Shown here piece by piece: positions 41,356-51,100 of a stretch of 64,000 nucleotides of DNA. The first letter of the stretch is position 1. Every line of letters begins with the position of its first letter. A program made the translations under genes and the position numbers. This DNA is from Holophagales bacterium (GTDB taxonomy: Bacteria; Acidobacteriota; Thermoanaerobaculia; Multivoradales; Multivoraceae), in assembly GCA_009845425.1 (NCBI GenBank), contig VXZQ01000012.1:248001-312000 (forward strand), given 5' to 3'. The notes below the pieces were generated by a model. It searched no databases and was not told the DNA's origin. It worked only from the letters and a program-made list of their open reading frames with translations.

Positions 41356-41807
41356 GCCTGATCGACGGCGTCGGCGGCGCCTTCGTTTTCAGCGAGGACC
41401 CGAAACGGCTCGCCGACTGGTACGCGGAGTACCTCGGCATCCAGTTCGAGGGCAGCGAGGAGTTCGGCGCGTTCTACATGCGCTACGTGGCCGCGGACCC
41501 CGACGATCCCACATGGGTCATGGACACGACCTTCGCGATCATGAAGGCGAAGCGTCCGGTGCCGCGGATGACCCGCAACGAGGGCGTGGAGCAGGACGAC
41601 ATGTACGGCGATCAGCCATTCATGGTCAACCTGCGCGTTCGGGACCTCGATGCCCTGCTGGCGCACCTCGACGAGCGGGGCGTCGAGCCGCTGCGCAGGG
41701 ACGACGAGGGCTACGCCCTGTTCGCGTGGATCCTGGACGGAGACGGGAACCGGGTCGAGCTGTACCAGCCCCGCGTGGAAGCGGCTCTCAGCGCCGCGCA
41801 GGCCTGA
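41352..41807 (+). CDS. VOC-family (glyoxalase-fold) protein
   Basis: 151 residues of vicinal oxygen chelate fold in two modules: IDGVGGAFVFSEDPKRLADW, YLGIQFEGSEEFGAFYM, then MVNLRVRDLDALLAHLDERG and the end LFAWILDGDGNRVELYQP with the metal-type Glu. No reaction can be assigned; small VOC proteins of this kind include glyoxalases, dioxygenase-like and antibiotic-binding members. The start is TTG within TTGA, shared with the stop of VWFA paralog 3, so it is co-translated with that gene. It ends six bases before the convergent peroxiredoxin stop. Confidence 0.8.
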   Translation: MSLIDGVGGAFVFSEDPKRLADWYAEYLGIQFEGSEEFGAFYMRYVAADPDDPTWVMDTTFAIMKAKRPVPRMTRNEGVEQDDMYGDQPFMVNLRVRDLDALLAHLDERGVEPLRRDDEGYALFAWILDGDGNRVELYQPRVEAALSAAQA

Positions 41808-41813
41808 GCGCCG

Positions 41814-42335
41814 TTACTCGAGCCCCAGACAGGCGTCCTTCGCGCCGGCCGGATTCATCGCCTCGGCGCCTTCGCCGATGTAGGCGATTCTGCCGTCCTT
41901 GCCGACCACGTAGGTGACGCGGTTGGCGGCGGTGGGGAATCTCTCCATCATGCCGCCGTACTGCTTGGCGACTTCGCCGCCGGCGTCGCTCAGGAGCGCG
42001 AAGTCGAGCTCCAGTTCCTCGGCGAACCGCTTGTTTTCGTCCAGCACGTCGGTGCTGATGCCGAAGACGACGGAATCACTGCCCGTGAAGTCGGAGATAC
42101 CAGCCTGGTATCCCTTCATTTCCATCGTTCAGCCGGCGGTGAAGGCCTTGGGGAAGAAAGCCAGGACGACGTTCTTCTGGCCGGCGAAGGAGGACAGGGT
42201 CACCTGGCTGCCGTCGGTGCTGGGCAGGGTGAAGTCCGGCGCGGCGTCGCCGACGGCGAGGTTCGCGGCGCCCGCACTCGCCGGGGCGAGCGTTACGGCG
42301 CTAACGAGCATTGCGGCTGGCACGAGGCTTCTCAT
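41814..42335 (-). CDS. Exported peroxiredoxin with TGA at the peroxidatic Cys: candidate selenoprotein
   Basis: Read through one in-frame TGA (42129-42131), this is a 173-residue AhpC/TSA-type peroxiredoxin. Its signal peptide ([21 protein letters not shown]) precedes [20 protein letters not shown], then [13 protein letters not shown], the TGA as residue 69, and [14 protein letters not shown]. Family members read FTxGCT here, so the TGA replaces the peroxidatic Cys exactly and both flanks stay in frame without any indel. A stem-loop 14 bases downstream fits a bacterial SECIS. Sec-containing peroxiredoxins are known in bacteria and reduce peroxides. No resolving Cys is near, so it is 1-Sec-like. 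The alternative is a TGC to TGA nonsense change. selA, selB, selC and selD are not in the window. GGAG lies five bases before ATG 42335. Confidence 0.75.
42094..42114 (-). promoter_or_regulatory. SECIS-like stem-loop after the in-frame TGA
   Basis: On the minus strand GGGATACCA pairs with TGGTATCTC (nine pairs, one G-U) around a GGC loop. It begins 14 bases after the TGA, and the loop starts 23 bases after it. Bacterial SECIS elements typically place a small apical loop with a G in its first two positions roughly 16-37 bases after the UGA, so size, distance and loop all fit. Confidence 0.65.
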
Positions 42336-42462
42336 GGGTTCTCCGTTTCGGGGCCGGCCTTGCTTCTGGAGTTGGACGGCGTGGCTTGGTGGTCGTGGCG
42401 GCGGGAGTGTAGCTTAGAGTGGCAATCCGTCGCAGCCGACCTTCAAGGAGGGAGTTGAGCAG

Positions 42463-43563
42463 ATGATGAAGACGACCGGATATCGCATCGCTTCCCCTGC
42501 GGGCGCCGCCGCGCTGTTGAGTACGGCGCTGCTCCTGCCCGCCGCTCTGCCCGCCGCCGACGGCGACGGCGACATTCCGCGGACGGCGAGCGGACGACCG
42601 GATCTCACCGGCGTCTACGACATCGCGACGCTGACGCCGCTCGAGCGCGATCCCAAGTTCGAGGACAATCTGTACCTGTCGCCGGAAGAGGCAGAGGAGA
42701 TCGCACGGACGGTCGCCGACCGCCGGGCCGCCGACCTCGAGGCCAGCGACCCGACTCGGGAGGCGCCGCCGCCGGGTGGCGACGGCTCCCCGGGCGCCGC
42801 GGGCAACGTCGGTGGCTACAACGACTTCTGGCTCGACTACGGCAGCCGTTCGATCTCGATCGACGGCCGGTTCCGCACGTCCCTCGTGTTTGATCCGCCC
42901 AACGGCCGCCTGCCGCAGATGACGCCGGAGGCGCAGCGAAAGCGAATGGCGTTCTTCACTCTCTTCCGTGAAAACACCGGCACCGCATGGTGGCTCGAGA
43001 ATGAAGGGGCGGGGCCCTATGACGACATCGAGCAGCGTCCCTTGGGTGAGCGCTGCATCCTCGGATTCGGTTCGACGTCCGGCCCGCCGATGCTGCCGAC
43101 CGCCTACAACAACCTGAAGCGGGTCGTGCAGACCGAGGACTACGTGATGATCCTCGCCGAGATGATCCACGACGCCCGGATCATCCGGATCGGCGGCGAG
43201 CACCTGCCGGACGGGATGACGGCCTACATGGGTGACTCGGTGGGACGCTGGGAGGGTGACACCCTGGTCGTCGAGACGAGGAACTTCGGCAAGAAGCCGG
43301 GCATGTACACGTATGGCGCCGGCGAGAGCCTCAAGGTCACCGAGCGCTTCAGCCGCATCGACCAAGACACGCTGAACTACAGCTTCACGGTCGAGGATTC
43401 GACGACCTGGGAGACGGCCTGGAGCGGCGAGTTCCCGTGGCCGGCCGCGGATGGCAGAGTCTACGAATACGCCTGCCACGAAGGCAACTATGCGATGGGC
43501 AACATCATGCGCGGTGCCCGGCTGCTCGAGGCGGATGCCGCAGCATCCGCCGGCGGCGAGTAG
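42463..43563 (+). CDS. Exported hypothetical protein
   Basis: 366 residues that I cannot place in a named family. A signal peptide (AGAAALLSTALLLPAALPAA) is followed by a motif frequent in secreted acidobacterial proteins (RTASGRPDLTGVYDI), a Pro/Gly-rich insert at about 105-120, and a beta-rich body with GRFRTSLVFDPPNGRLPQMT, LGERCILGFGSTSGPPMLP and VGRWEGDTLVVETRNFG. The last two resemble repeats common in such proteins. AAGGAGGGAG lies eight bases before the ATG. Its 3' end overlaps the start of the next lipoprotein gene by 29 bases, suggesting co-expression. Confidence 0.75.
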   Translation: MMKTTGYRIASPAGAAALLSTALLLPAALPAADGDGDIPRTASGRPDLTGVYDIATLTPLERDPKFEDNLYLSPEEAEEIARTVADRRAADLEASDPTREAPPPGGDGSPGAAGNVGGYNDFWLDYGSRSISIDGRFRTSLVFDPPNGRLPQMTPEAQRKRMAFFTLFRENTGTAWWLENEGAGPYDDIEQRPLGERCILGFGSTSGPPMLPTAYNNLKRVVQTEDYVMILAEMIHDARIIRIGGEHLPDGMTAYMGDSVGRWEGDTLVVETRNFGKKPGMYTYGAGESLKVTERFSRIDQDTLNYSFTVEDSTTWETAWSGEFPWPAADGRVYEYACHEGNYAMGNIMRGARLLEADAAASAGGE

Positions 43564-46500
43564 CGCGCCGGGTCGCCGTCCGCACGCGGCGGCCACCGCG
43601 GCGCTGACGGTTGCCGTGCTGGCGGTCGCCGGTTGCGCTGGGCCCATGCTCGGCGGGCCGGAACTCGATGGAGTGCCGGCCGGGTTCGAACTCCACCCGG
43701 CGTTCACGCTCGAGCTCGCGGCTGCCGAGCCGGTCACCGTCGATCCGATCGACCTTGCGTTCGACGAGAAGGAGCGTGCGTTCGTTCTCGAACTGCCGGG
43801 TTACCCCGACATGGAGCGGCCGGCGCGGATCGTCGAGTTGATGGACGGCGACGGCGACGGCCGCTGGGACGAGCGGCGCCTGTTCGCGGACGGTCTCGGC
43901 ATGGCGGACTCGATCCTGCCGTGGCGGCGGGGCCTGCTGGTGGCGGCGCCGCCGCACATCGTGTACCTCGAGGACACGGACGGCGACGGCAGGGCGGACC
44001 GGCGGGAAGTGCTGCTGAGCGGCTTTGCCGAGGGCAACCCCCAGCACAACGTGAACGCGCTCCGCTACGGCCTGGACAACTGGGTCTACGGCGTCAACGG
44101 CGGCAACGGAGCCCGCGTCTTCTGGCCGGACGCAGCGGACGAGGTTGAATCCCCGCGCGCGGAAGAGGACATCGGTCAGGACGACTTCCGCGTCGACTTC
44201 GGCGCGCGGCGCTTCGAGCGCACCGGCCGCGGCGCCGGCGGCTTCGGCATGACCTTCGGTCCCTGGGGCCGCGCTTTCGGCACCCACAACCTGGACCACC
44301 TGAGCCAGGTCGTCGTCCCGCGCCGCTATCTCGATCGGCTTCCGGCGGCCTGGCGGAACGGCCGGCTGCGGCTGGCGGCGCCTCCGGAGGGCGGGCCGGC
44401 CGAGCTGTTTCCGATCGGCGTGCGGCAGACGCGGCCGAACCACCCGGAGCAATCCAGCCGCTTCTCGGCCGCCTGCGCGGTCACCGTGTACGCGGGCGGC
44501 GCCTTCGGCAGTGCCGGACTGGAGGAAGAAGGACTCCAGGTATTCGTCGCCGACCCGTCCGCGAACGTGGTTCATCGCGCGGTCGTCGACACGGCGGGCG
44601 CGGCGGCGCAAGCGGGCAGGGGCCGGTCCGGAGTGGAGTTCCTGGCCTCGACAGACCCGCTGTTCCGGCCGGTCAACCTGACGGTGGGACCTGACGGCGC
44701 GCTCTACGTTCTCGACATGCACCGCGGCGTCGTCGAACACCCGGAGTGGATCCCGGACCCGATGGAGGTGGAGCTCGATCTCTACGAAGGCGACGACCGG
44801 GGCCGCATCTACCGGATCGTGCCCGCCGGCGGACTGCCGGCGGAGCACAGGGGCTTCGCGGGGTTCGACCGCTCGCGCCCCGACGAGTTGCTCCTTGCCC
44901 TGGCGGGCCCGAACCGGTGGCGGCGGTTGACCGCGCAGCGGTTACTGGTCGAGGAGTTCGCGGCGGACCCACCGGAGGCCGTCGTCCGGGATCTCCGGGA
45001 GCGCCTGGGCGACTCCGGGCGGCCGTTCGGGAGGCTCCACGCGCTCTGGACCCTGAGCGGCCTCGGTGAACTCGACCGGGACTCGCTCGGAGCCGCGCTC
45101 GACGATCCCGACCCGGAGCTGCGGCGCAACGCCGTTCTGGCCTTCGAGGAGACGCTTCGGGGCGACGCGCTCGCCGGTCCGCGGATGCCGCTCGTGCCCG
45201 AGGTCGTGGCCTTGATCGGCGATCCCGATCCGGGCGTGCGGCTCCAGGCGATGCTGACCTCCGGGATTCTCCTCCGGTCGGAGGTCGGAGGTAAGGCGTC
45301 GCGTCGTGCCGCGGCGATGTCGGCGGTGGTGGCCGGAGTCACATCTGCGGCCGCCGAGGCGCCGCTGTCGGCGGAGTCGGCAACCGGGCAGCGTTGGCTG
45401 CGGCTCGCCGCAGTCTCCGTCCTTGCCGCCGACCCGGTGCGCTCCCTTGAGTTGTTGCTGGCGTCGGACGTCGCCGACGGTGCGGTCGTCGAACGGATCG
45501 CCACTCTGCTGCCCGCGGAACGGTTGAGCGAGGTGATGGCGGGCGACCTTGTGCTCCGGGCCCTGTCCGATTCCGGCAGCGGGCCCCTGCTCGCCGGGCT
45601 GACGGCCGCGGCCACCGGCGGCGGGGACCGGACGGTCGATGGCTCGGCCCTGGCCGAACCGTTGCGGCGCCTGCGTCGATCCAGCGACGATGTCCTCGCG
45701 GCCGCGGCGTGGCGCCTGAGCGCCGCCCTGGGAGTGGCTGTGTCGGCGGAAGAAGTCGGCCTTCTCGACTGTGCCGGGGTCCGGGCCGCGAACCCGACCG
45801 GACGCCTGGAGGAGAGGCTTCAGGCGCTGACTCTCTTCGGTCTTCGCCGCCAGTGGCCGGCGTTGGGAGACGTCGCCCCGCGATGCCCGGAAGCCGCCAA
45901 CTCCGAAACTCGCGCTGCCGAAACGGTCCCGGTCGGAGGAACCTGGCTGGAACGAATGGGCGCGCTGCTCGGGGCGGAGCAGCCCCGACGGGTGCAGCGA
46001 GCGGCGATGGCGGAGCTGGCTTCGGCGGACGAGGAGACGGTCACGGCGTACCTTGTCGAGCGCTGGCCGTATCTGGGAACGGACGCCCGGCGCGATGCGG
46101 CCAGCTACCTGATTCGAAGCCGGAACCGGCACGGGGCTCTTCTCGACGCGCTCGAGAGCGGACGGATCGGGCTTGGGGAGATGAACTTCATCCTGGAGCG
46201 GCGGCGCTTCCTGCTGCGTTCGCCCGACCCGGAGATCCGCCGGAGGGCGGGGACCCTCTTCGACGACGCCGGCGTCGTCACCCGCGCCGACGCGATCGAG
46301 GCGATGCGGCCGGCGCTCGGACTCGGCGGCGATCCGGAGCGGGGAGAAGCCCTGTTCGTCGAACTCTGCGCCCGATGCCACCGGAGCGGTGGCGCCGGCA
46401 GCGGGCCGGGCCCGGACCTGTCCGGCGTCGGCCGCAAGAGCGCAGAGACCCTTCTGCACGACATCCTGGACCCGAACGCGGCGGTCGACGCGGCCTACGT

Positions 46501-46726
46501 GAACTACATCGTCGAGACGACGGACGGCGAGGTCCATTCGGGTCTGCTGGCCGAGAGCGCCGCCGGCGGGATCGTCCTGCGGGCGGCCGAAGATCTTCTG
46601 ATCGAAGTGCCCGCCGAACGCGTCCGGGAGGTCCGCAGCGACAGCCTGTCCATGATGCCCGAGGAACTCGAGGCGGGGCTCGAACCCGCCGACATCGCGG
46701 ACCTGCTGGCGTTTCTGAGTCGCTAG
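43535..46726 (+). CDS. PVC-type dehydrogenase/HEAT/c-type cytochrome lipoprotein
   Basis: 1063 residues. The lipobox (LAVAGC, Cys34) marks a lipoprotein. The N-terminal domain (about 50-480) is the membrane-bound dehydrogenase-like propeller known from Planctomycetes (FELHPAFTLELAAAEP, IVYLEDTDGDGRADRREVLL, LTVGPDGALYVLDMHRGVVE). The centre is HEAT-like repeats (about 500-900). The C-terminal part is a single heme c domain with CARCH at residues 945-949 and a late Met ligand candidate (SLSMMPEELEAGL). It probably passes electrons from a sugar or alcohol oxidation outside the cytoplasm; substrate unknown. It converges on the PIG-L gene with a 4-base overlap. Confidence 0.82.
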   Translation: MPQHPPAASSAPGRRPHAAATAALTVAVLAVAGCAGPMLGGPELDGVPAGFELHPAFTLELAAAEPVTVDPIDLAFDEKERAFVLELPGYPDMERPARIVELMDGDGDGRWDERRLFADGLGMADSILPWRRGLLVAAPPHIVYLEDTDGDGRADRREVLLSGFAEGNPQHNVNALRYGLDNWVYGVNGGNGARVFWPDAADEVESPRAEEDIGQDDFRVDFGARRFERTGRGAGGFGMTFGPWGRAFGTHNLDHLSQVVVPRRYLDRLPAAWRNGRLRLAAPPEGGPAELFPIGVRQTRPNHPEQSSRFSAACAVTVYAGGAFGSAGLEEEGLQVFVADPSANVVHRAVVDTAGAAAQAGRGRSGVEFLASTDPLFRPVNLTVGPDGALYVLDMHRGVVEHPEWIPDPMEVELDLYEGDDRGRIYRIVPAGGLPAEHRGFAGFDRSRPDELLLALAGPNRWRRLTAQRLLVEEFAADPPEAVVRDLRERLGDSGRPFGRLHALWTLSGLGELDRDSLGAALDDPDPELRRNAVLAFEETLRGDALAGPRMPLVPEVVALIGDPDPGVRLQAMLTSGILLRSEVGGKASRRAAAMSAVVAGVTSAAAEAPLSAESATGQRWLRLAAVSVLAADPVRSLELLLASDVADGAVVERIATLLPAERLSEVMAGDLVLRALSDSGSGPLLAGLTAAATGGGDRTVDGSALAEPLRRLRRSSDDVLAAAAWRLSAALGVAVSAEEVGLLDCAGVRAANPTGRLEERLQALTLFGLRRQWPALGDVAPRCPEAANSETRAAETVPVGGTWLERMGALLGAEQPRRVQRAAMAELASADEETVTAYLVERWPYLGTDARRDAASYLIRSRNRHGALLDALESGRIGLGEMNFILERRRFLLRSPDPEIRRRAGTLFDDAGVVTRADAIEAMRPALGLGGDPERGEALFVELCARCHRSGGAGSGPGPDLSGVGRKSAETLLHDILDPNAAVDAAYVNYIVETTDGEVHSGLLAESAAGGIVLRAAEDLLIEVPAERVREVRSDSLSMMPEELEAGLEPADIADLLAFLSR

Positions 46727-48138
46727 CGCCGCCGCGCCGCCTCGATCTCGAGGAATCGCTCCTTCAACCGGACCGCCTGGTCCCGGTCCAGGACGAGGTA
46801 GATCTCGTTCGGCCTCGGTCCGCGGCGGAGGTAGTCGTAGAGATAGCCGGGGAGCCTGTCGTGACGGCCGAGGATGCGCCAGACGGCTTCGGTCGCGAGG
46901 TCGCGGGCGCGCTCGGAGAAGGGCGTCACGACCCTGTGCTCGAACGGCCGGAGATCGTGCATCGCCTCGAGTGCCAGGTAGTTCAACCGGCGGGTCGTCT
47001 CGTCGACCGGATAGGACAGGACGGAACCGAAGGGCATCGGATCGCCGAACCAGGGCGGCAGCGACTCGAGCGCGGTGTTCGGTCCCAGGGGATAGGGCTC
47101 GGCGCGGGTCGCGTGGTTCGTGTAGAGCAGGAGGCGGCCGTCCCAGCCGTTCTGTTCGATCGCCTCGATCAGGGCGACCGTCGTGTACTGGTGGTCCGGA
47201 TGGCTGTCGAGCAGGGGGTTCGCCGTCGCGATCAGTTCTGCGCCCGTCCAGTCCACCTCCCGGCGCAGGTCCGCGACGAGTTCGGGCCAGCTCGACGTGA
47301 ACGGCCGCGTGGCCAGTTGCGGTTCTGTGTTCAGCCGGCGGAACTGGCCCGGTTCCTCGAGGTCGGCGAGGATCGAATCGACGATCTCTGGCCGCTGTTC
47401 GTACAGGCGACGGAGGGTGCCGTCGAAGTAGCCCAGGTTCCGCGCCCGGTTGAACGGAACGTCGCCCAGGAAGGGCACGGTCAGGCTGTCCCAGGTTCGC
47501 ATCCAGCCCTTGATCCGGTAGTGCTCTCCGATGTCCGGGAACAGGCCGCCGTAGTTCATGCCGCCGTAGTCGCCCGCCGTGACCGTGACGACGTCGGAAT
47601 GGGTCGCCGCGTAGAGGCCGAAGGCGGCGATCTCGGCGTCGTCCGGGTGGGGCGCGAGAACGAGTACACGGGTCGCCTCGTCGATCGGCGGGTTCTCGAA
47701 CACGACCAGTCGGGTCGGTCCGAGCTGCCAGCCGATCTGCCGGCCGACCATCTCGATGCGGTCGGCGCCCGCCGCCGGTGAGACGTTCAGGTAGCGGCGG
47801 CCGGTCGAGCGCGGCGCGAAAGACTGGGTGAAGCTCCGGCCCTCCGCACGGAACTCGATGCTGGGGGAGAGCGCCGGCAGCAGGGGCCTGGTCCTGGCGC
47901 GGAACTCGAGCAGGGCGGTGACGTTGCGGCGCTTCGCTTCGCCCGGCCAGTCGAAGCCGTCGCGGCCGAGGCGGACCTCCCAGGTCGTGCCGTCGCGTCG
48001 GTCGAGTCCGTAGTCGTGGGCCTGCCTGGGATCGTGGCGGAAGAAGTTCCGGTAGCCGCTGCCCCGGCAGTGTCCGAACAGCCCGACCGCCAGGATCGCG
48101 GTCAGGATCAGGGCGATACGTCGCCGTTCGCGGGTCAT
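46723..48138 (-). CDS. PIG-L/LmbE family deacetylase, membrane-anchored
   Basis: 471 residues. An N-terminal anchor (IALILTAILAVGLFG) precedes a beta-rich domain of about 150 residues. The LmbE/PIG-L zinc deacetylase fold follows, with VLVLAPHPDDAEIAAFG (metal Asp and His), VVTVTAGDYGGMNYGG, ATANPLLDSHPDHQYTT (His ligand) and a C-terminal helix. The family removes acetyl groups from N-acetylglucosamine-linked compounds. Start ATG 48138 lies 11 bases after the dnaE stop. The extra N-terminal domain suggests action on a surface glycan or lipid. Confidence 0.85.
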   Translation of the reverse strand: MTRERRRIALILTAILAVGLFGHCRGSGYRNFFRHDPRQAHDYGLDRRDGTTWEVRLGRDGFDWPGEAKRRNVTALLEFRARTRPLLPALSPSIEFRAEGRSFTQSFAPRSTGRRYLNVSPAAGADRIEMVGRQIGWQLGPTRLVVFENPPIDEATRVLVLAPHPDDAEIAAFGLYAATHSDVVTVTAGDYGGMNYGGLFPDIGEHYRIKGWMRTWDSLTVPFLGDVPFNRARNLGYFDGTLRRLYEQRPEIVDSILADLEEPGQFRRLNTEPQLATRPFTSSWPELVADLRREVDWTGAELIATANPLLDSHPDHQYTTVALIEAIEQNGWDGRLLLYTNHATRAEPYPLGPNTALESLPPWFGDPMPFGSVLSYPVDETTRRLNYLALEAMHDLRPFEHRVVTPFSERARDLATEAVWRILGRHDRLPGYLYDYLRRGPRPNEIYLVLDRDQAVRLKERFLEIEAARRR

Positions 48139-48149
48139 TGCCGGCGCGC

Positions 48150-51100
48150 TCAAGGCCGGGAGGGCGGCGGTGCGCCGATGTACCGGCAATGGCCACGGGC
48201 GCCGAGCAGGTCGTCGATCTCGGAAACCACGGCATCGTCGACGGGCGCGCGGGAGCCGTTGGCGCCGGCCAGGACCGTGCGGTCCTGGAGTTCCAGCTCG
48301 AACTCGACTTCGACACCGCCGTTCCGGCCCCGGCTGCGGCGCTTTTCGAGCAGGTCGCGCAAACGTTCCAGGTCATCGTTGAGGCCGTCGTCCGAGGTCC
48401 CGGCCTCGCACCGGAGATCGAGGTGGATACGCAGGCGCCGGGCGAGCTTCACCGGGGCCTCTTCGACCGGCACGACCTTGCTGACCACCAGGTTCGGCTC
48501 TTCGCGGCGCCGGTCGACGCGGCCGGTGAAGAAGAGCACGGCGCCTCGTTCCAGTTGCTCTTCGTACTCGGCGTAGGCGTCGGCGAACAGCACGCCCTCC
48601 ACGCGTGCGCTCTTGTCCTCGAGCTGGATCATCGCCATCTTCTGGCCGGGATTGCGCCCCTTCCGGGTGCGGGTGGTTCGGAGCGAGCCGAGCAGCGCCC
48701 CGAGCACGACTTCCGTGTCGGCCGGCAAGGCCTTCAACTGCTCGACGTTCACGTTGCCGAACCGTTCGAGGAGTTCCCGGTGGTCGTCGAGTGGATGGCT
48801 GGAGGCGAAGAAACCGAGCGCTTCCTTCTCGTGCGTCAGCAGTTCACTGGCGCTCCATGGCGGTACCGACGGCAGTTTCTGGCCGGAGTCGTCAGGCTCG
48901 CGCGCGTCCTTCGAACGACCGGCGAACAGGAGGCTGGCCTGGCCGCTCTCGCGGTCGGCTGCCGCTCGCTGGCCGGCCTTGATCGCCGGGCCCAGCGCCT
49001 CGACCATCGCCGCGCGCTGGTCCTTGCCGTGGATGCGGTCGAAGGCGCCCGACTTGATCAGCGCCTCGACAGTCGAGCGGTTGACGGTCTGCAGCGGCAC
49101 GCGCCGGCAGAAGTCCCACAGGCTGCGGAAGCGTCCGCCCTCCTCGCGGACCTCGAGGATCGCGCGGACCGCTTTCTCGCCGACGCCCTTGACCGCCGAC
49201 AGGCCGAAGCGGATGTGTCCGTTGCCGCTCGCCGGCGCCTCGCCGGGCTCGAACACGACATGGAAACGGACGCCGGAGCGGTCGATGTCGGGCGTTCCGA
49301 CCTCGATACCGGAGCGGCCGTTGGGAAGCTTCACGCGCGCGCACTCGTCGACGTAGTGAACCAGCTTGTCCGTGCTGTCGGCAGCGTAGGTGAGGACGGC
49401 CGCCATGTACTGCACCGGGAAGTAGGTCTTGAGGTAAGCCGTCTGGTACGCGAGCAGGGTGTAGCCGACCGAGTGGGACTTGTTGAAGCCGTAGCCCGCG
49501 AACTCCTCGATCAGTCCGAACAGCTGGGTCGCCTGCTGCTTGGCGAGACCCTTGTCCCGGGCGCCGGCGACGAAGCGCTGCCGGGCCGCGTTGATCGTCT
49601 TGCGGCTCTTCTTGCTGATGGCCTTGATCAGCGTGTACGCCTCGCGGAGCGGCACGTCGCCCAGCTCGTGGACGATCTGCATGACCTGTTCCTGGTAGAC
49701 CATGATGCCGTGGGTGTCGGCGGTGTGCCGGTCGACGATCTCGTGGACCTGCGGGGTTTCCTCGCGACCGTGCTTGCGGTCGCAGTACCTGGGAATGAGC
49801 GCCATCGGTCCGGGGCGGAAGAGGGCGTTGGCGGCCACCAGATCCTCCAGCCGGTCGGGTTTCATTTGCAGCAGCAGGTTGCGCATGCCCTCCGATTCGA
49901 ACTGGAATGTGCCGGCGGTGTCGGCGCTGGCGAAGACCTCGAGTACCTTGGGGTCGGCAAGGTCGATGTGGTCGAGGTCGAGCGGCTCCCGGCCCTCGGG
50001 GCAATCCGGAACCGCCGCGGCGATCGCCTCCTGCGGCAAGGTCTCGCGCACGAGCTGACGGCAGCGCTCGATGATGGACAGGGTCGTCAGACCCAGGAAG
50101 TCCATCTTGAGCAGGCCCATCTTCTCGACGGTGGGCCCGTCCCACTGGGTCACCAGCACGTCCTTCGACCCCTGGGCACGGCTGGTGGCGAGGGGCACGA
50201 GGTTCGCCAGTGGTTGGGTCGCGATGACCAGCCCGGCGGCGTGGACGCCGCTGTGCCGGGTGATCCCCTCGAGCTGCTGCGCCGTGTCGATCACCTCGCG
50301 GACCTGCTCGTCGCTCTCGTACAGCTCCGTCAGTTCCTTCTCGCGACCCAGGGCCTGCTCGATCGTCACGCCGAGTTCGGACCCGATCAACTTGGAGATG
50401 CGGTCGACCTGGGCGAGCGGGAGCTCGTGCACGCGGCCGACGTCCCGGATCGCGGCGCGGGCCTTCATCGTGCCGAAGGTGATGATCTGGGCGACGTAGC
50501 CGTACTTCTGCCGGACGTACTCGAGAATCTCGGCTCGGCCGTCCTGGCAGAGGTCGATGTCGATGTCGGGGTACTCGCTGCGGTCCGGATCGGTGAAGCG
50601 CTCGAACAGGAGGCCGTAGCGCACCGGGCAGGCGTGCGAAAGCCCGAGCGTGTAGCCGACCATCGTGCCCACGCCTGAACCGCGCGCCGTCGCGGGGATG
50701 TCGCGTTTCCTGGCTTCGTTCACGAAGTCCCAGACGATCAGGAAGTAGGCGCTGATCCGCTTGCCGGCGAGGACCGAGAGCTCATGGTCGAGACGTTGGC
50801 GGTGGGCGTCCTCGACCCGGTCGCCGTAGCGCCAGGCGAGGCCGGCTTCGCTGAGTTCGCGCAACGCCCTGTCGCAGTCGGCGTGGAGTGCGTCCAGTTC
50901 CTCCTCGCCTGGCTGGTCGGCCAGCGGCTCCACGCGGTAGCCGGCGCAGAAACGATCGAACCAGGCGTCACTTCCTGGTTTTGGGCTGCCGGGTGCGGGC
51001 TCCGTCGCTCCCGCCGGCAGTGGCGGAGCCTCGATTCGTTCGACCCGCACCAACGGAGCGTGGTTGGCGGAAAAGTCCAGTTCGACGTTGCAGCGGTCGG

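Noticed and set aside
41814..42335. Plain nonsense-mutated peroxiredoxin pseudogene
   Set aside because: The only lesion is TGA at the catalytic Cys codon, both flanks are intact and in frame, and a well-placed hairpin follows. It remains the main alternative to a selenoprotein.
44942..48376. 1144-codon minus-strand open frame across three genes
   Set aside because: It crosses the 3' half of the cytochrome lipoprotein gene, all of PIG-L in another frame and the end of dnaE, with no family match.
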